DNA from: Streptomyces canus
Lineage (GTDB): Bacteria > Actinomycetota > Actinomycetes > Streptomycetales > Streptomycetaceae
Direction: 5' to 3'
Assembly (NCBI RefSeq): GCF_001514145.1
Contig: NZ_KQ948657.1
Coordinates: 62,001-126,000, forward strand
DNA: 64,000 nt
The position numbers were made by a program, and so were the translations under genes. The first letter of the stretch is position 1. Every line of letters begins with the position of its first letter. The notes under the pieces were generated by a model. That model had not been told where the DNA came from and made no database searches. It was given only the letters and a program-made list of their open reading frames with translations. Below are positions 24,989 to 33,065 of this stretch, one piece after another.

Positions 24989-25308
24989 GCAGAAGGGGCT
25001 AAAGTCCTTTCACTCGAACGTTTAGACCAGGGTCCACCCCATGGAAGTACGGCTGTGACCTAGTCGACACCGAGGAATCAAAAAAAACTTTCCGGAAGGG
25101 GTTGTATCCGCCGCTGAGGTTTGCGAGTCTCTACGTGGCGGTCGGGACAGCCCGCAACACCAGCGTCCACAGACCACCGGAACCCCTCTTCAATCCAAGG
25201 ACCACGCCGGGGAAGACTCGGCGGACGGCCCTTCACTTGTTGAGGGATTCGTGAAAGCGTTCACATTCACAAGCAACTTGCACGTAATACCAAGGAGAGG
25301 TAGCAGCC
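24989..25308 (+). promoter_or_regulatory. wblE upstream region with a CRP-like site
   Basis: About 320 non-coding bases precede wblE. A run of A residues (25080-25087) and an AT-richer stretch suggest a promoter around 25080-25150. At 25250-25265, CGTGA-N6-TCACA matches the CRP consensus TGTGA-N6-TCACA at all but the first base; it is centred about 52 bases before the start codon. A good AGGAGAGG ribosome site follows. In Mycobacterium tuberculosis the orthologue whiB1 is controlled by the CRP homologue Rv3676. Confidence 0.55.
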
Positions 25309-25566
25309 ATGGACTGGCGTCACAACGCCGTTTGCCGCGAGGAAGACCCCGAGCTCTTCTTCCCCATCGGCAACACCGGTCCTGCGCTGCTGCAGATCGA
25401 GGAAGCCAAGGCCGTCTGCCGTCGCTGCCCCGTTATGGATCAGTGTCTGCAGTGGGCGCTCGAGTCCGGTCAGGACTCCGGCGTCTGGGGTGGTCTCAGC
25501 GAGGACGAGCGTCGCGCCATGAAGCGCCGTGCCGCCCGCAACCGGGCCCGTCAGGCCTCCGCCTGA
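25309..25566 (+). CDS. wblE: WhiB-family iron-sulfur regulator WblE (WhiB1 orthologue)
   Basis: 85 residues. Four cysteines at positions 9, 37, 40 and 46 (C-x27-C-x2-C-x5-C) bind a 4Fe-4S cluster. GVWGG near residue 58 and a basic C-terminus (MKRRAARNRARQ) complete the WhiB fold. WhiB1 proteins are nitric-oxide-sensitive transcription factors that bind region 4 of the principal sigma factor. The neighbour, convergent, is a PdtaS-type kinase, the same arrangement as whiB1/pdtaS in mycobacteria. Confidence 0.95.
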   Translation: MDWRHNAVCREEDPELFFPIGNTGPALLQIEEAKAVCRRCPVMDQCLQWALESGQDSGVWGGLSEDERRAMKRRAARNRARQASA

Positions 25567-25684
25567 CACACCCGCCCCGCACAGCCTGAGCTTGGCGGCG
25601 CGTACACCGCGTACGCTTCTCCCGCCCCCGAGCCGCAGCGCGCAGTACCCCCGATGCGCAGCAAACGCTGGCAACGAGCATTTG

Positions 25685-25717
25685 AGCCCCGGACCCCTGA
25701 ACGGTCCGGGGCTTTTT
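25685..25717. terminator. Intrinsic terminator between wblE and pdtaS
   Basis: An 11-bp stem (25685-25695 with 25703-25713), 7-base loop and a run of T on the plus strand give a classic rho-independent terminator for wblE. The two genes converge, and the stem can serve both. Confidence 0.9.
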
Positions 25718-25748
25718 GCTGTGCCGGCACCCCCGCCCGTGCGCGGAT

Positions 25749-27215
25749 CTACTTGTGCGCCAGCACCGGTACGTCCAGGATCACCCGGGTGCCGCCCTCC
25801 GGTGCCGGAACCATGTCGAACGTTCCGCCCAACTCGCCCTCCACCAGCGTCCGTACGATCTGCAGGCCCAGGTTGCCCCCGGTGTGCGGGTCGAAGCCCT
25901 CGGGCAGACCGACGCCGTCGTCCTGGACGGTCACGAGGAGGCGGGCTTCCTTGGTGGTACCGCCGCGGACGGCCGAGACCTCGACCGTGCCGGTCTCGCC
26001 CTCACGGAACCCGTGTTCCAGAGCGTTCTGGAGGATTTCCGTCAGGACCATCGACAGGGGGGTGGCGACCTCGGCGTCCAGGATGCCGAAGCGTCCGTTG
26101 CGCCGGCCGGTGACCTTACCCGGGGAGATCTCGGCGACCATCGCGAGCACCCGGTCGGCGATCTCGTCGAACTCCACGCGTTCGTCCAGGTTCTGAGACA
26201 GCGTCTCATGCACGATCGCGATGGAGCCGACCCGCCGTACCGCCTCTTCGAGGGCCTCCCGGCCGCGGTCGGACTCGATGCGCCGGGCCTGGAGGCGGAG
26301 CAGGGCCGCTACCGTCTGGAGGTTGTTCTTCACCCGGTGGTGGATCTCCCGGATGGTCGCGTCCTTGGTGATCAACTCGCGCTCGCGTCGGCGCAGTTCG
26401 GTCACGTCCCGTAGCAGGACCAGCGAACCGATGCGGGTGCCCTTGGGCTTGAGCGGAATCGCCCGGAACTGGATGACCCCGTCGTGCGCCTCGATCTCGA
26501 ACTCACGGGGCGCCCAGCCGCTGGCGACCTTGGCGAGCGCCTCGTCCACCGGGCCGCGGGTCGGGGCGAGTTCGGCGGTGGTCCGGCCGAGGTGCTGGCC
26601 GACGAGGTCGGAGGCGAGGCCCATGCGGTGGTACGCGGACAGGGCGTTCGGGGAGGCGTACTGGACGATGCCGTCCGCGTCCAGCCTGATCAGCCCGTCG
26701 CCGACGCGCGGGGCGGCGTCCATGTCCATCTGCTGGTTGGGGAACGGGAAGGAGCCGGCCGCGATCATCTGCGCCAGGTCCGACGCGCTCTGCAGATAGG
26801 TCAGTTCGAGACGGCTCGGGGTGCGCACGGTGAGCAGGTTGGTGTTGCGCGCGATGACACCGAGGACGCGCCCCTCCCGTCGTACCGGAATCGACTCCAC
26901 GCGGACCGGGACCTCCTCACGCCACTCCGGGTCGCCCTCGCGCACGATCCGGCCCTCGTCGAGCGCCGCGTCCAGCAGGGGGCGGCGGCCGCGCGGGACG
27001 AGGTGGCCGACCATGTCGTCCTGGTAGGAGGTGGGGCCGGTGTTGGGCCGCATCTGGGCGACGGAGACATAGCGGGTGCCGTCGCGGGTGGGGACCCACA
27101 GAACGAGGTCGGCGAAGGAGAGGTCGGAGAGCAACTGCCACTCCGAGACCAGCAGATGCAGCCACTCGAGGTCGGAGTCGTCGAGGGCGGTGTGCTGGCG
27201 GACCAGTTCGTTCAT
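25749..27215 (-). CDS. pdtaS: PdtaS-type sensor histidine kinase (GAF-PAS-HisKA_2-HATPase)
   Basis: 488 residues from the ATG at 27215; a GTG nine bases upstream would add three residues. Residues about 1-155 form a GAF-like domain (LSDLSFADLVLWVPTRDG), 180-280 a PAS domain (GLIRLDADGIVQYASPNALS), then the HisKA_2 phosphorylation motif TIREIHHRVKNNLQTVAALL near residue 295, and a HATPase with LTEILQNALEHGF and DDGVGLPEGF. There is no membrane segment, so it is cytoplasmic. The mycobacterial PdtaS signals to the RNA-binding antiterminator PdtaR, which is not in this window. Confidence 0.92.
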   Translation of the reverse strand: MNELVRQHTALDDSDLEWLHLLVSEWQLLSDLSFADLVLWVPTRDGTRYVSVAQMRPNTGPTSYQDDMVGHLVPRGRRPLLDAALDEGRIVREGDPEWREEVPVRVESIPVRREGRVLGVIARNTNLLTVRTPSRLELTYLQSASDLAQMIAAGSFPFPNQQMDMDAAPRVGDGLIRLDADGIVQYASPNALSAYHRMGLASDLVGQHLGRTTAELAPTRGPVDEALAKVASGWAPREFEIEAHDGVIQFRAIPLKPKGTRIGSLVLLRDVTELRRRERELITKDATIREIHHRVKNNLQTVAALLRLQARRIESDRGREALEEAVRRVGSIAIVHETLSQNLDERVEFDEIADRVLAMVAEISPGKVTGRRNGRFGILDAEVATPLSMVLTEILQNALEHGFREGETGTVEVSAVRGGTTKEARLLVTVQDDGVGLPEGFDPHTGGNLGLQIVRTLVEGELGGTFDMVPAPEGGTRVILDVPVLAHK

Positions 27216-27224
27216 GGAGGGCAC

Positions 27225-27586
27225 AGGTGCGAGCGTACCTGGGGGTATGTGAGTGACCTAAAAGCACCGGCCCTGAGAACACCCGCGGGCCGCGGCGCCT
27301 GGGAAGGACCCTCAACCTTCCCGGCACCGCAGCCCGGAGCAATATCGGCCGTGGGGTGTGCGGTCCCGGTCGGCCGAGGATGAGGACCCGGGGCAGTCAG
27401 GGCAGAGAGCTCCGGTTCCTCGGTCCGCCTTCCTGTGCGGGGAAGACGGAAGTCACGCGTTCAATTGTGGACTAGACCACTAGATGTGTCCATGCGTTGG
27501 AGCCTGTTTGTTGTTGGAGCTTTCCCTCGCGGGAGTCACCTACTCGGACGCCCTAACAACCACCACGCAGCCTAACGCGTGTGGGT
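27225..27586. other. Non-coding region between pdtaS and the TetR gene
   Basis: About 360 bases without a credible gene. It carries the upstream region of pdtaS (minus strand). The only clear element is a DasR-like palindrome at 27467-27482. No hairpin strong enough to be an obvious TetR-gene terminator was seen. Confidence 0.6.
27467..27482. promoter_or_regulatory. Orphan dre-like (DasR) site
   Basis: The 16 bases GTGGACTAGACCACTA (read on the minus strand TAGTGGTCTAGTCCAC) match the DasR consensus ACTGGTCTAGACCACT closely, with the inner TGGWCTAGWCCA core intact. The core is the same as in the candidate site before dasR. It sits about 250 bases upstream of pdtaS and 105 bases beyond the TetR stop. 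Confidence 0.6.
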
Positions 27587-28228
27587 TCATGTGCGGGGCC
27601 AGATGGCCATGGCAATTTCCGCGACCGCCTCCAACTCCTCCCGGCTCGCGCCGTCGCGCGCCTGTTGGGACATGCCCTGGATCACCGCCCCTACATGCCG
27701 GGCGAGCGCGGTGGCATCGGTGTCGGCGGACAGCTCCCCCGCGGCGATCCCCGCCCTTATACGGCTCTCGAAGGCGGCGATGTTGGCGTTGCGCCGCACC
27801 CGCAGCGACTCCTCGACCTCCGGGCTGGAGCAGTTGGTCGCGGCATGGATGACGAGGCAGCCGTGCGGGCGGCCGGGAGCCGTGTACTCGACCGCGGCCT
27901 CGCGCAGCATCCGCTCCATCGCGGCCCGGACGGTGGGCTCCTCGGCAAGGGCACGGTCGCCGAAGGAGCCGTATCGCGCTCCGTACTCCTGGACGACCTC
28001 CTCGAACAGCGATCGCTTGTCGCCGAAGGCCGCGTAGAGGCTGGGGGCGCCGATACCCATGACGCGGGTGAGGTCGGAGACGGACGTTGCCTCGTAGCCG
28101 TGCTCCCAGAAGGCCAGGATCGCCTTCTCCAGAGCGGTGGCCCGATCGAAGGACCGAGGGCGGCCGCGGAGTCTCGATGTCCTGGCTGCGGTCTTGACCT
28201 GCGCTTCCGTCTCCTCGCTGCTCACCAT
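27587..28228 (-). CDS. TetR/AcrR family repressor
   Basis: 213 residues. The TetR DNA-binding domain covers about 25-80 (ILAFWEHGYEATSVSDLTRV then MGIGAPSLYAAFGDKRSLFE). The rest is a helical ligand-binding domain with PGRPHGCLVIHAATNCSSPE, typical of TetR members that control a neighbouring oxidoreductase. It is divergent from an SDR gene 96 bases away and likely represses both. Ligand is unknown. Confidence 0.9.
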   Translation of the reverse strand: MVSSEETEAQVKTAARTSRLRGRPRSFDRATALEKAILAFWEHGYEATSVSDLTRVMGIGAPSLYAAFGDKRSLFEEVVQEYGARYGSFGDRALAEEPTVRAAMERMLREAAVEYTAPGRPHGCLVIHAATNCSSPEVEESLRVRRNANIAAFESRIRAGIAAGELSADTDATALARHVGAVIQGMSQQARDGASREELEAVAEIAMAIWPRT

Positions 28229-28324
28229 GGAGTGAATTGTATAGCGGGTACTAGATAAAGGGCCGAGGCGCCCTGTACGGTTTTTCTGTAGCGACCGATA
28301 GAGAAATGCGAAAGGGGCGTCGGC

Positions 28325-29077
28325 ATGGGCGTGCTCACGGGCAGGACAGCTCTGGTGACGGGGGCGAGCAGGGGCATCGGGCGGGGCATCGCCGAGCGCT
28401 TAGGACGGGACGGCGCGCAGGTGGCGGTGCACTACGGCAGGAGCGAGGCGGCGGCGAAGGTGACGGTGGCGGCGATCGAGGCGGCCGGCGGCTCCGCCTT
28501 CACGATCGGGGCCGAGTTGGAGACACCGGGAGCCGTCGAGGCCCTCTGGGAGGAGTTCGACCGGCACGCGGACGGGCTGGACATCCTCGTGAACAACGCG
28601 GGAATCGGCGCCTCACGCCCCATCGAGGAGATCGACGAAGGGGAGTACGACCGGCTCTTCGCGGTCAATGTGAAGGCACCGTTCTTCCTGGTCAAACAGG
28701 GTGTGATACGACTGCGGGACGGCGGCCGGATCATCAACATCTCCTCCGGACTCGCCCGCACCGCCGCCATGCCGCACAACATGGCCTACGCCATGACGAA
28801 GGGTGCACTGGACGTGTTCTCCCGGGATCTGTCCAAGATCCTGGGCGCTCGAGGCATCAGGGTGAACTCGGTGGCACCGGGCCTGATCGACACCGACAAC
28901 ACTGCCGGGTTCCTGCACGGCACCGAGGGCGGCTGGGCGCAGGCGGAGGCATATTCGGCGCTGGGACAGGTGGGGACAGCGGCTGACGTCGCGGACGTGG
29001 TGGCGTTCCTGGCGTCGGACGACGGACGCTGGGTGACCGGGAGCTGGGTGGACGCGACGGGGGGTTCGATGCCGTGA
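28325..29077 (+). CDS. SDR family NAD(P)-dependent oxidoreductase
   Basis: 250 residues. The Rossmann motif TGASRGIG is near residue 12, NNAGIG near 90, the catalytic serines in INISSGLA and the Tyr/Lys pair in AYAMTKG near 152-158, and the PG motif in VAPGLIDTD. It probably reduces or oxidises a small carbonyl compound. Codon 26 is TTA (28400-28402), so translation should depend on the bldA leucyl tRNA. It is divergent from the TetR gene, its likely regulator. Confidence 0.92.
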   Translation: MGVLTGRTALVTGASRGIGRGIAERLGRDGAQVAVHYGRSEAAAKVTVAAIEAAGGSAFTIGAELETPGAVEALWEEFDRHADGLDILVNNAGIGASRPIEEIDEGEYDRLFAVNVKAPFFLVKQGVIRLRDGGRIINISSGLARTAAMPHNMAYAMTKGALDVFSRDLSKILGARGIRVNSVAPGLIDTDNTAGFLHGTEGGWAQAEAYSALGQVGTAADVADVVAFLASDDGRWVTGSWVDATGGSMP

Positions 29078-29079
29078 GC

Positions 29080-29370
29080 CGCCCGGCAGGGCCCGGGGCG
29101 TCTCCGCCACCATCACCTGCCCGGCAGGACCCAGGAGGGGGCCTCCGTAGCCGTCGTCCGCCCGGCACGGAGCCCTCCGCAACCGCCCCCGCTCGGCCAG
29201 GCAGAACGTCCCCTCGACCGTCCCTCGCCCGCCACACCCCAGCACGTCCCTGCAACCAACCACCGGGCACGACCCAGGACGCACCCGTCACCTTTCGCCC
29301 CGCCCGACACGACCCAGTACGCCCCCACAACCATTCCCCCGTCCGCCCCGGCTCAGTGCGTCTCCGTCAC
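29080..29370. repeat. Degenerate tandem repeats of about 36-41 bp
   Basis: A CCCGGCA/CCCGACA-type core followed by ACGACCCAG recurs at about 29081, 29119, 29160, 29195, 29227, 29264, 29302 and 29344. Units are 70-80% alike by eye and contain no stable reading frame with codon bias. The tract begins a few bases after the SDR stop and runs into the truncated SIS gene. Confidence 0.65.
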
Positions 29371-29399
29371 CTTGGCCAGGGCGCGCGGCGCGTCCGGAC

Positions 29400-29623
29400 T
29401 TCGGGAGGTATGTGGCGTAGAGGGCCGCATTGCCGGAGGCGCTGCGGGCGGTCAGCAGGACGAAGCGAAGTGCGCGGGCGGCGATCTCCTGGGCGACCTT
29501 GCGGATGGCCGGGGCGCCATCGTCCAGGATGCGGCGCAGGACGGCGGTCTGTTCAGCCATCTCACGGGCCATGATCGGGCCGGGCAGTGCGCTCTGGGGG
29601 GCGGGTGTCGTGACGGTGGGCAT
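29400..29623 (-). pseudogene. Truncated SIS-domain sugar isomerase/GlmS-like N-terminus
   Basis: From an ATG at 29623 the frame reads MAREMAEQTAVLRRILDDGA and then RFVLLTARSASGNAALYATY, the start of SIS-domain aminosugar proteins of the AgaS/GlmS C-terminal-like type. Similarity stops after about 75 residues where the degenerate repeat tract begins, so the sugar-binding core is missing. Conserved positions have also drifted (ARGTSDNAALYAKY is usual). It is divergent from nagB and was probably once part of the DasR aminosugar regulon. Confidence 0.65.
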
Positions 29624-29732
29624 TGCCTCTCTTCCACTCCCCCTCCCGCTCCACCGCGCAGAATGGGGCCTGTCCGAGATGTGGTGCGGTGATGCTTTCG
29701 TGGACCTGGGCCGTGGAACCCGATTCTGTTAG

Positions 29733-29748
29733 ATTGGTCTAAACCACA
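29733..29748. promoter_or_regulatory. dre site (DasR operator) before nagB
   Basis: ATTGGTCTAAACCACA matches the dre consensus ACTGGTCTAGACCACT with the TGGTCTA-ACCA core changed at one base. It is 103-118 bases before the nagB start. DasR is the GntR-family regulator encoded at 35732-36496, and nagB is a known direct target in S. coelicolor. Confidence 0.85.
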
Positions 29749-29786
29749 TGGGCTGCACCGGGTTCGGTCGGGCCCTCTCGGTTCAC

Positions 29787-29840
29787 ACCGTTTCTCCAGA
29801 TCAGACCGTCACTCCAGATCAGACCGTTTCCTCAGATCGG
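29787..29840 (+). repeat. Three 18-bp direct repeats in the nagB leader
   Basis: Units at 29787-29804, 29805-29822 and 29823-29840 share the pattern ACCGTYWCTCCAGATCAG with few changes. They end ten bases before the nagB GTG start, so they lie in the mRNA leader or at its 5' end. Confidence 0.8.
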
Positions 29841-29850
29841 CAGGCCCAGC

Positions 29851-30636
29851 GTGGAAGTTGTCATCGTTCCGGATGCCAAGGCGGGTGGCGAGCTCATCGC
29901 CGGGGCCATGGCCCAGCTGCTCCGACGCAAGCCCGACGCCCTGCTCGGCGTGGCGACCGGCTCGACCCCGCTGCCCATCTACGAGGCGCTGGCGGCCAAG
30001 GTGCGGTCGGGCGCCGCGGACGCCTCGCGGGCGCGAATAGCCCAGCTCGACGAGTACGTGGGGCTGCCGGCCGAGCACCCCGAGTCGTACCGTTCGGTGC
30101 TGCGGCGCGAGGTGCTGGAGCCGCTGGGGGTGCCGATGTCCTCGTTCATGGGTCCGGACGGGACGGCGGAGGACATCCCCGGCGCCTGTGAGGCCTACGA
30201 CTCGGCGCTGGCCGATGCCGGGGGTGTGGATCTGCAGTTGCTCGGGATCGGGACGGACGGCCACATCGGCTTCAACGAGCCGTGTTCCTCGCTGGCCTCG
30301 CGGACCCGGATCAAGACGTTGACCGAGCAGACCCGGGTGGACAACGCGCGGTTCTTCGACGGGGACATCGAGCAGGTCCCTCATCACGTCATCACCCAGG
30401 GCATCGGGACCATTCTGGAGGCTCGGCATCTGGTGCTGCTCGCCACGGGCGAGGGGAAGGCCGATGCGGTTGCGGCGACGGTGGAGGGGCCGGTTGCCGC
30501 GGTGTGTCCCGCATCGGCGCTTCAGCTGCATCCGCATGCGACGGTCGTGGTCGACGAGGGTGCCGCTTCCAAGCTGAAGCTCGCGGACTACTTCCGGCAG
30601 ACGTTTGTCAACAAGCCCGACTGGCAGGGGATTTAG
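29851..30636 (+). CDS. nagB: Glucosamine-6-phosphate deaminase
   Basis: 261 residues from a GTG. Motifs: LGVATGSTPLPIYEAL near residue 35 (phosphate loop), QLDEYVGLPAEHPESY (catalytic Asp) and GIGTDGHIGFNEPCSSL (catalytic His and Glu region). It converts glucosamine-6-phosphate to fructose-6-phosphate and ammonia, feeding chitin-derived aminosugars into glycolysis. A dre site lies upstream, so it belongs to the DasR regulon together with the dasABC genes further right. Confidence 0.95.
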   Translation: MEVVIVPDAKAGGELIAGAMAQLLRRKPDALLGVATGSTPLPIYEALAAKVRSGAADASRARIAQLDEYVGLPAEHPESYRSVLRREVLEPLGVPMSSFMGPDGTAEDIPGACEAYDSALADAGGVDLQLLGIGTDGHIGFNEPCSSLASRTRIKTLTEQTRVDNARFFDGDIEQVPHHVITQGIGTILEARHLVLLATGEGKADAVAATVEGPVAAVCPASALQLHPHATVVVDEGAASKLKLADYFRQTFVNKPDWQGI

Positions 30637-30652
30637 GGCGGTTCTCACGTCG

Positions 30653-30721
30653 GCAGGGCTGTACGGCATGAAGGTGCCGGTCCGTTCCCGGGACCGGCAC
30701 CTTCATGCCGTACAGCCCTGC
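30653..30721. terminator. 31-bp perfect hairpin, bidirectional terminator
   Basis: Arms 30653-30683 and 30691-30721 are perfectly complementary over 31 bases with a 7-base loop. It separates convergent nagB and the N-acetylglucosaminidase gene, so it can end both transcripts. Confidence 0.9.
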
Positions 30722-30728
30722 TTCAGCC

Positions 30729-32213
30729 CTACTCCCCCGCGATGATCTCCGCCGCCGCTCTGGCGCAGACCCGGGCGGCGCCGTGGGTCGCGATGTGCAG
30801 GGCTCCTCGGGCGGGGGCCTGAGGGAGGCCCATTTCGATCACGATCGTGTCGGGGCGGGTTCTGAGGACGGTGTCCAGGGCCGCTCCCATCCAGGGGTGG
30901 CGGTGTTCGTCGCGCACCACGGCCACGACACGGCGGGGGCCGGCCGCGGCCAGGGTGGCGAGGCCCGCGTCCTCGCCGGCGAAGCTGCCCGTCTCCGTGC
31001 CCGGGATCAGACGGGCGAGTTCGGCGGCGACACCCCAGGGCGTTTCGTCGCCGACGGCCACATTGGCCACCGGGGTGAAGGCGGCGACGTAGGGCGCCGC
31101 GGTGAGGGGGGTGAAGCCGTCTGCGCCGGTGATGCGCAACGCCCTTCGGGCCGCGCGCAGGCCCACCTCCTCGTCGGCCGGCAACTGCGCGTCGGCCGCG
31201 CGGGCCGCCGTCCAGTGGGCGAGCGTGCGGACGCGTTCCGCCGCTTGTGCGAGCCGCTCCTCGGGGAGTTCGCCCGAGCGCACCGCCGCGACCAGGGCGT
31301 CGCGCAGGCGCCGTACCGTCTCGTCGTCGGCCAGTCCGCCGCCCACGCAGATCGCGTCGGCGCCGGCGGCGATGGCCAGGACGCTGCCACGCTCGATGCC
31401 GTAGGTGCCGGCGATGGCCTGCATCTCCATGCCGTCGGTGACGATGAGGCCGGTGTAGCCGAGTTCGCCGCGGAGCAGATCGGTCAGCACCTGGCCGGAC
31501 AGCGTGGCCGGGCGGTCCGGGTCCAGGGCCGGGACCAGGATGTGGGCGGTCATCACCGCGCGGGTTCCGGCGGCGATGGCAGCGCGGAACGGGGAGAGTT
31601 CACGTGATCCCAGGACAGCGGTGTCCACGTCGATGCGTGGGAGCGCGTGGTGGGAGTCGACCGCCGTGTCGCCATGGCCCGGGAAGTGCTTGGTGCAGGC
31701 CGCCACGCCCGCCGACTGGAGGCCGGTGACGTAGGCGGCGGTGTGCCGGGCGACGAGTTTCGAGGAAGCGCCGAAGGATCGGACGCCGATCACGGGGTTG
31801 GACGGGTTCGAGTTCACGTCGGCCGAAGGGGCCCAGTTGAGGTTGACCCCGCAGGCGGCGAGACGGCGGCCCAGTTCCGCGGCCACCTCCCGTGTCAGTT
31901 CCACGTCGTCCACCGCGCCGAGGGCGTGGTTGCCCGGGAAGGACGAGCCGGTGCGCACCTCCAGGCGGGTGACGTCACCGCCCTCCTCGTCGATGGCCAC
32001 CAGGACGTCGTCGCGTTCGGCGCGCAACTGGGCTGTCAGGGCGGTCAGTTGTTCCGGCGAGGCGATGTTGCGGCCGAACAGGCCGACCGAGGCGAGGCCC
32101 TCGCCGAGACGGCGCAGCAGCCAGTCGGGGGCGGTGGTGCCGGTGAAGCCGGGCTGCAGGACGGTCAGCGCGTCGCGGGTCAGCGTGTCTGTGCCGCTGG
32201 CGAATGTCGTCAT
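30729..32213 (-). CDS. Glycoside hydrolase family 3 beta-N-acetylglucosaminidase
   Basis: 494 residues without a signal peptide, so cytoplasmic. The NagZ-type motif KHFPGHGDTAVDSHHALP (about residues 173-190) supplies the catalytic His/Asp dyad; LIVTDGMEMQAI carries the nucleophile Asp. It would hydrolyse imported chitobiose to N-acetylglucosamine. It starts nine bases after dasC and is the last gene of the dasABC operon, which fits intracellular processing of DasABC substrates. Confidence 0.93.
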   Translation of the reverse strand: MTTFASGTDTLTRDALTVLQPGFTGTTAPDWLLRRLGEGLASVGLFGRNIASPEQLTALTAQLRAERDDVLVAIDEEGGDVTRLEVRTGSSFPGNHALGAVDDVELTREVAAELGRRLAACGVNLNWAPSADVNSNPSNPVIGVRSFGASSKLVARHTAAYVTGLQSAGVAACTKHFPGHGDTAVDSHHALPRIDVDTAVLGSRELSPFRAAIAAGTRAVMTAHILVPALDPDRPATLSGQVLTDLLRGELGYTGLIVTDGMEMQAIAGTYGIERGSVLAIAAGADAICVGGGLADDETVRRLRDALVAAVRSGELPEERLAQAAERVRTLAHWTAARAADAQLPADEEVGLRAARRALRITGADGFTPLTAAPYVAAFTPVANVAVGDETPWGVAAELARLIPGTETGSFAGEDAGLATLAAAGPRRVVAVVRDEHRHPWMGAALDTVLRTRPDTIVIEMGLPQAPARGALHIATHGAARVCARAAAEIIAGE

Positions 32214-32222
32214 CGGGGGGCG

Positions 32223-33065
32223 TTATCCCTTCACGGCGCCCGCGGTGAGGCCCGCGGCCATCTTGCGCTGGACGAGGAGGAAGAGGACCACGATCGGCAC
32301 GGCCATCATGGTGGAACCGGCCATCATGGGGGCGTATTCGGTGCCGTGTTTGGTGGTGAAGTTGCCGAGCCAGACGGTCGCGGTCTGGTTCTTCTGGCTG
32401 AGCAGCATGAGGGCGTAGAGGTACTCGTTCCAGGCCTGGATGAAGGCGTAGACCGAGGTGGCGACCATGCCGGGGGCCAGCAGCGGGAAGACCACCCGCA
32501 GGAAGGCGCCCGTGGGCGAGCAGCCGTCGACCATCGCCGCCTCCTCCAGCTCCTTGGGGATGTTGACGATGAAGCCGCGCAGCGTCCACACCGTGAAGGG
32601 GAGGATGAAGGTCAGGTAGGTGATGATCAAGCCCGACAACTTGTCGTACTGGTCGAGGTCGTTGAGGAGCAGGAAGACCGGGATGATCATCGCGACCAGA
32701 GGGACCATCTGGACCGCGAGGATGCCCACGATCACGACCTTGCGACCGCGGAAGGCGAAGCGGGAGATGGCGAGGGCGGCCAGGGTGCCGACCACGACGC
32801 CGATCGCCACGACCGACAGGGAGACGACGAGGCTGCGGCCGACCGGGCCCCAGAAGTCGGCGATGTCCAGTGCGCGGCTGAAGTTGCTCAGCGTCAGCCC
32901 CGTCGGCAGCAGGCTCGGGTCCGGGTCGATGGCGTCCTTCGCCGGTTTGAACGCCGTGTTCAGCATCCAGTAGACGGGGAAGCCGGCGGTGACGAAGACG
33001 AGGAGACCGAGGAGGTTCCAGCCGGTCTTGGACTTCCGGCGGGCCCCCGGAGCAAGCGTGCTCAT
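32223..33065 (-). CDS. dasC: Chitooligosaccharide ABC transporter permease DasC
   Basis: 280 residues from an ATG that overlaps the dasB stop (ATGA at 33062-33065). Six membrane helices; the MalG-type EAA loop reads NIPKELEEAAMVDGCSPTGA near residue 180. With DasB it forms the membrane channel for chitobiose uptake, energised in S. coelicolor by the shared ATPase MsiK, whose gene is not in this window. Confidence 0.93.
   Translation of the reverse strand: MSTLAPGARRKSKTGWNLLGLLVFVTAGFPVYWMLNTAFKPAKDAIDPDPSLLPTGLTLSNFSRALDIADFWGPVGRSLVVSLSVVAIGVVVGTLAALAISRFAFRGRKVVIVGILAVQMVPLVAMIIPVFLLLNDLDQYDKLSGLIITYLTFILPFTVWTLRGFIVNIPKELEEAAMVDGCSPTGAFLRVVFPLLAPGMVATSVYAFIQAWNEYLYALMLLSQKNQTATVWLGNFTTKHGTEYAPMMAGSTMMAVPIVVLFLLVQRKMAAGLTAGAVKG

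Noticed and set aside
25080..25130. Possible sigma-R promoter before wblE
   Set aside because: A GGAAG element exists, but the nearest GTT is 20 bases away and the fifth base is wrong.
29080..29370. Repeats of CRISPR-like length
   Set aside because: No unique spacers between units, units are degenerate and there are no cas genes nearby.
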